Shown here: piece after piece, positions 1-4,807 of the stretch | How the letters are laid out: each line of letters begins with the position of its first letter | Position numbering within the stretch: the first letter of the stretch is position 1 | Source: Deltaproteobacteria bacterium | Lineage (GTDB): Bacteria; Desulfobacterota; Desulfobacteria; Desulfobacterales; ETH-SRB1 | Direction: 5' to 3' | NCBI GenBank assembly: GCA_019309665.1 | Contig: JAFDFV010000324.1 | Coordinates: forward strand, 1 to 5,527 | Length of the DNA stretch: 5,527 nt | The notes under the pieces: generated by a model | The model's database searches: none | What the model was told of the DNA's origin: nothing | The model's input: the letters and a program-made list of their open reading frames with translations, nothing else | Program-made: the position numbers and the translations under genes

Positions 1-15
1 ATAAGGTTGCTTAAT

Positions 16-375
16 ATGCATATGCCAGAATATACAGCAAAAATTAAAGAAATATCCGCACGACTTTTAAAAGAAGAAAAAGTTGAAATGGTCATCGGCT
101 TCCGCAAGGGAACCGTTCCCATGATGAATGAGCCATGTTTTGTGAAAACCCCGGAAGATGTAAAAGAACTTGTATGGGACAGCAACTGCGGCATAAATCT
201 GGCAAACTACCTGACCGACAGAAAAGAAAAAATAGGTATAATTGCCAAGGGCTGTGATTCAAGGAATATTGTAACCCATATAATAGAAAACAAGATAAAA
301 AGGGAGCAACTTCTTATAATCGGTGTGCCGTGCAAAGGAATGATTGATAAAAATAAAATAACTTCCATGAAATGA
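16..375 (+). CDS. FrhB-N-like domain of an iron-sulfur redox protein, 5' piece of a frameshifted gene
   Basis: This piece matches the N-terminal domain of the F420-hydrogenase/formate-dehydrogenase beta family (FrhB/FdhB type). Visible motifs, numbered from the ATG at 16, are GFRKG near 28-32, CGINLANYL near 58-66, KGCDSRNIV near 78-86 and GVPCKGMID near 103-111. Family members accept or donate electrons between a flavin or Fe-S partner and another carrier. I chose ATG 16 because AAGG at 3-6 lies 9 nt upstream; TTG 7 would have no spacing and ATG 22 a long one. The frame is open to the left edge, so an earlier start outside the window is possible. The frame stops at TGA 373-375, where the family would continue into the ferredoxin part. 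That part follows at once in the +1 frame (see 413-964). The piece is likely half of one protein of about 315 aa, cytoplasmic with no signal peptide. Family call fairly sure; exact role inferred. Confidence 0.75.
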   Translation: MHMPEYTAKIKEISARLLKEEKVEMVIGFRKGTVPMMNEPCFVKTPEDVKELVWDSNCGINLANYLTDRKEKIGIIAKGCDSRNIVTHIIENKIKREQLLIIGVPCKGMIDKNKITSMK

Positions 376-412
376 AATAAATGAAGTCTCGGAAAACGAA
401 GAAAATATAATT

Positions 413-964
413 GTGAAAGGCGAAGGTTTTGAGAAGACCTTAAAAAAAAATGATGTATTACAGGAAAACTGCAAAATATGCATGCATAGAAATCCCGTTA
501 TTTACGACGAGCTTGCTGCCGATCTTTTAGATGAACAAAAAGATATAGATAGATATGAGGATGTGCGCAAAATCGAGGACATGGCGACCGAAAATAAATG
601 GAAATATTTTGAAGATCTCCTATCTCCCTGCATTCGCTGTTATGCTTGCAGGAATGCATGTCCTCTCTGCTACTGTCCCACATGCTTCGTGGATGAATCA
701 AAGCCCCAGTGGGTAGGTAAAAGTACAGATCCTGTTGATATAAGGACATTTCATTTCTTAAGGGCTTACCACTGCGCAGGGAGATGTACTGACTGCGGCG
801 CTTGTGAACGCGCATGTCCAATGGGAATAAAAGTAAGGTTATTCACAAAAAAACTGGAAATGGACTGTCTTGAACTTTATGGCTGGGAAGCAGGTCTGTC
901 CTTAGATGAACGGCCGCCACTTGATACTTACAGGCCAAATGATCCGGAAGATTTTATTAAATAA
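413..964 (+). CDS. 4Fe-4S dicluster ferredoxin domain, 3' piece of the frameshifted FrhB-like/FlxC-like gene
   Basis: This is the iron-sulfur half of the gene that starts at 16. The frame is open from 371, so GTG 413 is only the first formal start; no convincing Shine-Dalgarno precedes it, which argues against an independent gene. Numbered from the GTG, residues 20-23 hold CKIC. A first cluster motif begins at C73 (CIRCYACRNACP) and continues with three more cysteines (C86, C88, C91). A second motif is CTDCGACERACP at 125-136, with an extra C121 just before. The layout of an FrhB-like N-terminus followed by two 4Fe-4S motifs fits the iron-sulfur subunits that accompany Hdr/Flx-type complexes of sulfate reducers. 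Assigning it specifically to FlxC is inference. Its likely job is to relay electrons between the FAD/NAD(P) subunit encoded downstream and other Fe-S subunits. Whether the protein is made intact depends on whether the frameshift is real. Confidence 0.75.
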   Translation: MKGEGFEKTLKKNDVLQENCKICMHRNPVIYDELAADLLDEQKDIDRYEDVRKIEDMATENKWKYFEDLLSPCIRCYACRNACPLCYCPTCFVDESKPQWVGKSTDPVDIRTFHFLRAYHCAGRCTDCGACERACPMGIKVRLFTKKLEMDCLELYGWEAGLSLDERPPLDTYRPNDPEDFIK

Positions 965-975
965 AAGACAAGAAT

Positions 976-1191
976 TCACCACGGAACGACACGGAGTTTC
1001 ACTGAAAATTATAAGCAATAAGTACACTATAAGAATATTAAATTTGAACCTATATTACGAGCCGATGTCTTGGTAGAAAACAAGGGCATAAAAAAATAAC
1101 AAAGCAGGACAAAGCCCAATTCTCTCAAAACAATTCGCTTGAGAGTAGGCCTATTGATAATTCAGTGTAATTCCGTGAAAATCCGTGGTGA
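976..1191. repeat. 216-bp palindromic intergenic element with 31-nt imperfect inverted repeats
   Basis: The left arm (976-1006) and right arm (1161-1191) are inverted complements at 25 of 31 positions. The outer 10 bp (TCACCACGGA) and inner 7 bp (CACTGAA) match perfectly. Each arm also carries a second CACGGA copy, so the arm is an internal direct repeat of CACGGA units. Inside lies a smaller hairpin, CTCTCAA at 1122-1128 pairing with TTGAGAG at 1139-1145. No convincing target duplication flanks the element and no protein is encoded. It fills the whole gap between the iron-sulfur genes and ends 11 bp before the ribosome binding site of the next gene. It looks like a dispersed MITE- or REP-like repeat rather than a terminator, because no T-run follows. 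Copy number cannot be judged from one window. Confidence 0.7.
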
Positions 1192-1216
1192 GCTATTACA
1201 ATAAAAGGCAAATTCT

Positions 1217-2281
1217 ATGAAGTACATAAATATCGACAAAAAAAACTGGGCTGGCGGACTCGAAAATTTATATGGAAATTATAGATTATTTGGCCCTGCA
1301 AAAAATAATAAACATCATATTTTTAAAGAACTCGGTAAAGGTGAACTCCCGGATCTTAATTATCTTAATACACTTCCTTCACCAAAATCCATTGCTTTTC
1401 CACAATCTGAAACAATGTTTGAATATTCGTTAGATGAAAACAAAAAAGGTCATCATATATTAAAAGAAATAAATAAAGATTATTCACCGCGGGCTTTAAT
1501 AGGAATAAGGCCATGTGATGCAGCATCTTTTCTGCTTGTCAAACGTAACTTTGACACACCTGAATATAAAGATCCTTATTGGCTGCGCGCCTATGAGGCA
1601 ACAATATTTATAGGGCTGGCGTGCAGTAGTCCATACAGCACATGCTTCTGTACAAGTGCTGGTTGCGGGCCTTTTCACGAAGACGGACTTGATCTGCTCC
1701 TCGTTGATGAAGGGAAAAACTTTATTGCAAAAATTTTAACTCCAAGAGGTGAAAAGTTTATAAAATCTGCAGGATGGGAAACCGAGGCCGACCCCACTGT
1801 CGCAGAAAAAATAATCAAAAATATGAAAATAAAGGCGGAAGAAAAGATAGCTTCTTTTGTCTCAACTGATCAGCTTAAAAACAAATCAACCACCAGGCTG
1901 TATGATGCGACCTTTTGGGACGATATAGCTTTTGCATGCATAAACTGCGGAACATGTACCTATGTTTGCCCAACATGCTGGTGTTTCGACATACAGGATG
2001 AAGTCAGCAGAAACTCAGGCTTACGTATGCGCAACTGGGATAGCTGCATGTATCCTTTGTTTACAATCCACGGCACTGGATACAATCCGAGAAACACCAA
2101 GGTGCAAAGAGTTCGTCAGCGTTTCATGCACAAACTTAAATATTATGTGGACAGATACAATGACGGAATTCAATGTGTAGGATGCGGGCGCTGCATTCGA
2201 TTATGTCCGGTTAATATCGATATACGAAAGGTCTGCGATATTATGAACAATTATGGTAGCAGTTCACGGCTTGAAACTTAA
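1217..2281 (+). CDS. 4Fe-4S protein of the sulfhydrogenase beta / AsrA / FlxB type
   Basis: This 354-aa, probably cytoplasmic electron-transfer subunit is intact. It shows the ordered features of the family of sulfhydrogenase beta subunit, anaerobic sulfite reductase subunit A and FlxB. These are GIRPCDAAS near 96-104, a cysteine group C136/C143/C145/C150, and a ferredoxin motif CINCGTCTYVCPTCWC at 241-256. A second ferredoxin motif, CVGCGRCIRLCP, lies at 320-331. Two 4Fe-4S clusters are therefore expected, and the extra cysteines may hold another. The ATG has AAAAGG (1203-1208) 8 nt upstream. In this family it passes electrons to and from the FAD/NAD(P) gamma-type subunit, which is the next gene here, 70 bp downstream. 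The pairing with that gene and with the upstream ferredoxin resembles flx gene sets linked to hdrABC. Sulfhydrogenase is less likely because no hydrogenase subunit is seen, but it cannot be excluded from this window. Confidence 0.85.
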   Translation: MKYINIDKKNWAGGLENLYGNYRLFGPAKNNKHHIFKELGKGELPDLNYLNTLPSPKSIAFPQSETMFEYSLDENKKGHHILKEINKDYSPRALIGIRPCDAASFLLVKRNFDTPEYKDPYWLRAYEATIFIGLACSSPYSTCFCTSAGCGPFHEDGLDLLLVDEGKNFIAKILTPRGEKFIKSAGWETEADPTVAEKIIKNMKIKAEEKIASFVSTDQLKNKSTTRLYDATFWDDIAFACINCGTCTYVCPTCWCFDIQDEVSRNSGLRMRNWDSCMYPLFTIHGTGYNPRNTKVQRVRQRFMHKLKYYVDRYNDGIQCVGCGRCIRLCPVNIDIRKVCDIMNNYGSSSRLET

Positions 2282-2340
2282 AATTGGGAAGAACAGTACA
2301 AAAGCATGAAGGCCAAATTTCTAATTTCAATCGCTCAAAT

Positions 2341-2345
2341 GGAGG
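2341..2345 (+). promoter_or_regulatory. Ribosome binding site that fixes the TTG start of the FAD/NAD(P) reductase
   Basis: GGAGG lies 6 nt before TTG 2352. The reading frame is closed upstream by TAA 2322-2324, and no ATG or GTG falls between that stop and 2352. The next in-frame ATG is codon 43, inside the FAD-binding domain. TTG is therefore the only start that keeps the domain whole. Confidence 0.75.
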
Positions 2346-2351
2346 AATACT

Positions 2352-3194
2352 TTGCAAAATCCGTACCTTCCTTATCCGGTTCGCATTGATGAAATAATAA
2401 CTGAAACCGAAGATAAAAATCTCAAAACATTCAAACTGGTTTTTTTAAACCCTGATGATGAAGAAAAATTTTCTTATATGCCGGGTCAGTTTGCCGAACT
2501 TTCTGTGGCAGGAAAAGGTGAAGTACCCATTGGGATTGCATCGTCTCCAACTGAAAAAGGATATCTAAAGTTTACTGTCAACAAGGTTGGACTGGTTACT
2601 ACTTGCCTCCATTCAATGAAACCCGGTGATATTATAGGCGTTCGCGGGCCGCTTGGCCGCCATCTCTGGGATACATTGAAAGGAAAAAATGTAGTAATAA
2701 TCGGCGGCGGTTTTGCCTTTACTACTCTCCGTTCATCCATAGTATATATGCTTGATCCTTTAAATCGTATGAATTTTAAAGATATTAATGCTATATACGG
2801 TTCCAGATCTCCCGGAATGCTGCTCTACAGGGATGAACTTGCAGTATGGGAAACTCGTGATGATATAAATATGCATATTACTGTGGATGGTACAGATGAC
2901 CCGGACTGGAAATACAATGTCGGTTTTGTACCGACCATCACAGAACAAAAAGCGCCACCTGGGAATTCAGACACATATGCTTTAATCTGCGGCCCCCCCA
3001 TTATGATCAAGTTTACCCAGCCTGTGCTTGACAAACTCGGATACGCCCATGATCATATAATAATGTCACTTGAAATGCGGATGAAATGCGGCATAGGAAT
3101 ATGCGGCCGATGCAATATCGGAAAAGAATATGTATGCAAAGATGGTCCAATTTTTACACTGGCAGAGTTGGATAATATGCCAAAAGAATATTAG
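2352..3194 (+). CDS. FAD/NAD(P)-binding, 2Fe-2S oxidoreductase of the sulfhydrogenase gamma / AsrB / FlxA type
   Basis: This 280-aa ferredoxin-NADP+ reductase-like subunit begins at TTG. The FAD domain runs from about 8 to 105, with MPGQFAEL at 43-50 and PIGIASSP at 59-66, where classical reductases have an RxYS-type motif. The NAD(P) domain follows, with VVIIGGGFAFTTLRS at 114-128 and CGPPIMIK at 213-220. The C-terminus holds a 2Fe-2S site with cysteines at 246, 251, 254 and 262 (CX4CX2CX7C). It should exchange hydride electrons with NAD(H) or NADP(H) and pass them to the iron-sulfur subunit encoded just upstream. In sulfate reducers the FlxA homologue feeds an Hdr complex; in sulfhydrogenase or AsrABC the homologue serves H2/S0 or sulfite. 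The protein ends where the family usually ends. Its TAG stop is shared with the TTA duplication and first base of the palindromic element that follows. Family is sure; the complex it serves is inferred. Confidence 0.88.
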   Translation: MQNPYLPYPVRIDEIITETEDKNLKTFKLVFLNPDDEEKFSYMPGQFAELSVAGKGEVPIGIASSPTEKGYLKFTVNKVGLVTTCLHSMKPGDIIGVRGPLGRHLWDTLKGKNVVIIGGGFAFTTLRSSIVYMLDPLNRMNFKDINAIYGSRSPGMLLYRDELAVWETRDDINMHITVDGTDDPDWKYNVGFVPTITEQKAPPGNSDTYALICGPPIMIKFTQPVLDKLGYAHDHIIMSLEMRMKCGIGICGRCNIGKEYVCKDGPIFTLAELDNMPKEY

Positions 3195-3361
3195 GAACGT
3201 GGACGAATTAACTTCCCCAACTATACATCACAGCTTCAGGCCGCCTTTGTCCGGTCTCAGATCACAAAAATATTGAAATAGCTCGCTATTCCTTCAACTT
3301 TTGTGATCTGAGATCGAACAAACTGTGCGCCTACTTGAGGAAGTTAATTCGTCCACGTTCC
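3194..3361. mobile_element. 168-bp MITE-like palindromic element with 23-bp perfect terminal inverted repeats
   Basis: Bases 3194-3216 (beginning GGAACGTGGACGAATT) are the exact inverted complement of 3339-3361. TTA is found on both sides (3191-3193 and 3362-3364), which fits a 2-3 bp target duplication; TA duplication is typical of IS630/Tc1-mariner-type transposases. A second nested palindrome pairs 3246-3269 with 3299-3322. Its inner 15 bp (TCTCAGATCACAAAA) are perfect, and the outer 9 bp carry one mismatch and one G-T pair. A further short stem (AATAG/CTATT, 3277-3290) closes the centre. No protein is encoded, so any movement would need a transposase supplied from elsewhere. The RNA would fold into a long hairpin, and there is no T-run for classical termination. 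The element begins inside the stop codon of the upstream reductase gene and ends 24 bp before the first dsrC promoter. Confidence 0.75.
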
Positions 3362-3387
3362 TTAGCTCAAAGTAGCCAACCGTGAAA

Positions 3388-3415
3388 CTGACAACCTGAG
3401 TTGTTACGATATAAT
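3388..3415 (+). promoter_or_regulatory. Upstream sigma70-type promoter (P1) of dsrC
   Basis: CTGACA at 3388-3393, 5 of 6 to the -35 consensus, is separated by 16 bp from a perfect TATAAT at 3410-3415. A small inverted repeat, ACAAC/GTTGT at 3391-3404, lies in the spacer and overlaps the -35 box, so it could be an operator. Predicted start of transcription is near 3422. Assigned from sequence match only. Confidence 0.5.
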
Positions 3416-3431
3416 ATTTATATTTTTAGTA

Positions 3432-3460
3432 TTGACATTAATTAAATAATAGGATATAAA
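3432..3460 (+). promoter_or_regulatory. Downstream sigma70-type promoter (P2) of dsrC
   Basis: A perfect -35 box TTGACA at 3432-3437 is followed after exactly 17 bp by TATAAA at 3455-3460, in a very AT-rich region. Transcription would start near 3467 and give a leader of about 70 nt. This is the best promoter in the window and fits the high expression usual for dsrC in sulfate reducers. Confidence 0.7.
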
Positions 3461-3486
3461 ATAATGATATACAAAAAAAGTGGAGC

Positions 3487-3504
3487 TATAGGCCGTAGGC
3501 CATA
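3487..3504 (+). promoter_or_regulatory. Small hairpin in the dsrC leader
   Basis: GGCC at 3491-3494 can pair with GGCC at 3498-3501 around a GTA loop. Three more A-T pairs (3487-3489 with 3502-3504) extend it if A3490 is bulged out. It lies about 17 nt before the ribosome binding site. It may stabilise the 5' end of the mRNA; no known riboswitch is recognised. Confidence 0.3.
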
Positions 3505-3520
3505 TGAAAAATAATTAAAT

Positions 3521-3528
3521 AAAGGAGG
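3521..3528 (+). promoter_or_regulatory. Strong ribosome binding site of dsrC
   Basis: AAAGGAGG lies 8 nt before the ATG at 3537. It is the longest anti-16S match in the window and fits a gene translated at a high rate. Confidence 0.8.
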
Positions 3529-3536
3529 ATTTTTAA

Positions 3537-3854
3537 ATGCCACAAGTAGAATATGGGGGAGTAACATTTACCGTAGATGAAGACGGATTTATTGATGATT
3601 TTAATAACTATTGTCCGGAGTGGTTACAACATGTTAAAAAAGAAGAAGGTATTGAGGAGTTAAATGATGAGCACATGAAACTCGTTCAAGTGCTCAGGGA
3701 TTACTATGAAAAAAACGGTATTGCACCAATGGTTCGTGTCCTTTCCAAGGTTACAGGCTTCAAACTGAAGCATATATATGAGCTTTATCCGTCAGGACCA
3801 GGCAAGGGAGCCTGTAAGATGGCTGCTCTTCCAAAACCGACCGGATGCGTCTAA
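3537..3854 (+). CDS. dsrC: DsrC, sulfur-carrier protein of dissimilatory sulfite reduction (TusE/DsrC family)
   Basis: This 105-aa cytoplasmic protein is the full family length. The conserved C-terminal arm ends YPSGPGKGACKMAALPKPTGCV-like, with C93 (CysB) and the penultimate C104 (CysA) separated by 10 residues. Both cysteines mark true DsrC rather than one-cysteine TusE-type relatives. In sulfite reducers DsrAB loads the arm with sulfur from sulfite to form a trisulfide, which membrane DsrMKJOP reduces. HdrB-like subunits of soluble complexes are proposed partners too. The flx-like genes directly upstream make this an attractive local partner, although dsrC has its own promoters and terminator and so forms a separate transcription unit. 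The helical core (about 40-80) contains the conserved MVRVLSKVTGFKLKHIYELYP stretch. Nothing is broken or missing. Identification is very secure. Confidence 0.97.
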   Translation: MPQVEYGGVTFTVDEDGFIDDFNNYCPEWLQHVKKEEGIEELNDEHMKLVQVLRDYYEKNGIAPMVRVLSKVTGFKLKHIYELYPSGPGKGACKMAALPKPTGCV

Positions 3855-3889
3855 TCAAAAAATGTAAAAGGTTTAAAATCTAATTGTTC

Positions 3890-3926
3890 AAAAAAGGCTC
3901 TGCTTTCTAAAGCAGGGCCTTTTTTT
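3890..3926 (+). terminator. Intrinsic terminator of dsrC
   Basis: A-GGC-T-CTGCTT pairs with AGCAG-G-GCC-T around a TCTA loop: a 10-bp core (3896-3905 with 3910-3919, one G-T pair), extended by A-T pairs and ending in a run of seven T. It starts about 35 bp after the dsrC stop and ends 11 bp before the yjbQ start codon. It should end most dsrC transcripts and let some continue into yjbQ. Confidence 0.93.
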
Positions 3927-3937
3927 CTGGAGGCAAG

Positions 3938-4333
3938 ATGATACTTAAAATTAAAACCGGATCCAAAACAGAATTAATCGATATTACTTCAGAGATACGG
4001 AATTTGGTTAGATCCTCCAGTATAAAAGAAGGCTTTTGCATGCTTTATGTGCCTCACACTACCGCGGCTGTTACGATTAATGAAAGTGCTGACCCCAGCG
4101 TTAAATCCGATATTTTAATGATTTTAAACAAAATCATCCCCTGGGAAGCTGAATATCGCCATCTTGAAGGAAATTCTTCTGCCCATATAAAATCAACAAT
4201 TGTCGGAGCTTCTGAACTAGTCGCAATAGAAAACGAGAAACTTGTGCTGGGTACGTGGCAAGGGATATTTTTCTGTGAATTTGACGGTCCGAGAAATAGA
4301 AAAGTTAATGTGCATTTATATAGAGAAAAATAA
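3938..4333 (+). CDS. yjbQ: YjbQ / UPF0047 family protein
   Basis: This 131-aa protein has the length and all signature motifs of the YjbQ (UPF0047, TIGR00149) family. These are YVPHTTAAVTINESADP at 37-53, HLEGNSSAHIKSTIVG at 75-90, and LGTWQGIFFCEFDGPR at 104-119. The conserved histidines, Asn/Glu and Asp/Arg residues cluster in the trimeric fold of the family and are thought to form its active site. E. coli YjbQ has been reported to have weak thiamin-phosphate synthase activity, but the true cellular role is unsettled. GGAGG (3929-3933) lies 4 nt before the ATG, partly crowded against the T-run of the dsrC terminator. No promoter is visible in the 83-bp gap after dsrC, so read-through is the likely source of transcript. 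ahbA follows 14 bp downstream. The family call is secure; the metabolic role here is unknown. Confidence 0.92.
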   Translation: MILKIKTGSKTELIDITSEIRNLVRSSSIKEGFCMLYVPHTTAAVTINESADPSVKSDILMILNKIIPWEAEYRHLEGNSSAHIKSTIVGASELVAIENEKLVLGTWQGIFFCEFDGPRNRKVNVHLYREK

Positions 4334-4347
4334 AGAGGAAAAAATAT

Positions 4348-4803
4348 ATGCCTCCAATGGATGATACAGATAGAGCTATTCTGAACCAAATACAGTCTGA
4401 CTTTCCGATAATGTCACGACCTTATCTTAGCATTGCCGACGATCTGGGGCTTTCTGAAAACGATGTTATAAAACGACTTGCCAGGTTGAAAGAAAATAAA
4501 ATAATTCGTCGAATAGGAGGTAATTTTGTTCCTGAAAAATTAGGATTCGTGAGTACACTTTGCGCAGCAAAAGTAGAAAAGGACAAAATTGACCATTTTG
4601 CCTCCATAGTCAACCGATATCACGGAGTAACACACAATTATCAACGTAACAATGAATTTAACATCTGGTTTACCTTTATTGCGCCAAGCATGGAGGAGAT
4701 AGAGAAAAACCTCGAAAATATATCTCAGGAAACCGGTATAAAAGAGATAATAAACATGCCGGCAACAAAGGTATATAAAATAAAAGCTCACTTTGATCTT
4801 TAG
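4348..4803 (+). CDS. ahbA: Siroheme decarboxylase subunit, AhbA type (Lrp/AsnC-like fold)
   Basis: This 151-aa protein has an N-terminal AsnC-type helix-turn-helix (about 4-60, ending KIIRRIGGNF) and a C-terminal ferredoxin-like AsnC domain. The diagnostic stretches are LGFVSTLCAAKV at 65-76, GVTHNYQR at 93-100, NIWFTFIAP at 105-113, and MPATKVYKIK at 137-146. These mark the AhbA/AhbB/NirDLGH decarboxylases rather than true Lrp regulators. H96 and Y98 in the THNY motif are in the region reported to bind the tetrapyrrole. With its partner AhbB it removes two acetate carboxyls from siroheme to give didecarboxysiroheme, the first step of the alternative heme pathway used by sulfate reducers and archaea. 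AhbB is not in the window. AGAGG (4334-4338) lies 9 nt before the ATG. The gene sits 14 bp after yjbQ and 4 bp before the next gene, so it is operonic. AhbA rather than AhbB is favoured by THNY/WFT, with moderate certainty. Confidence 0.82.
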   Translation: MPPMDDTDRAILNQIQSDFPIMSRPYLSIADDLGLSENDVIKRLARLKENKIIRRIGGNFVPEKLGFVSTLCAAKVEKDKIDHFASIVNRYHGVTHNYQRNNEFNIWFTFIAPSMEEIEKNLENISQETGIKEIINMPATKVYKIKAHFDL

Positions 4804-4807
4804 GGTT

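Noticed and set aside
367..376. Programmed +1 ribosomal frameshift at AAA-TGA
   Set aside because: There is no release-factor-2-like slip sequence, no upstream Shine-Dalgarno-like stimulator at the right distance, and no downstream structure. A mutation or assembly error is simpler.
259..483. Antisense and alternate-frame open frames across the window, for example minus strand 259-483, 498-821, 2486-2740, 4540-4869 and plus strand 1962-2180
   Set aside because: Each lies over a gene with clear family motifs in another frame, shows no recognisable domain, and has no convincing ribosome binding site. They are shadows of the real genes.
2306..2395. Short open frame starting at ATG 2306 that overlaps the start of the FAD/NAD(P) reductase, as a leader peptide
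   Set aside because: No ribosome binding site precedes it, its composition is not peptide-leader-like, and its end is only the out-of-frame reading of the next gene.
3194..3361. Intrinsic terminator of the reductase gene or a CRISPR repeat pair
   Set aside because: There is no T-run after the stem, the repeats are inverted rather than direct, and they occur only once. A mobile palindromic element explains the TTA duplication better.
3461..3536. Riboswitch or T-box in the dsrC leader
   Set aside because: The leader is about 70 nt and AT-rich with one small GGCC hairpin; no conserved riboswitch core is visible.
4348..4803. Lrp/AsnC transcriptional regulator
   Set aside because: The fold is AsnC-like, but the THNY and WFT motifs are those of siroheme decarboxylases, so a regulatory role is not the best call.
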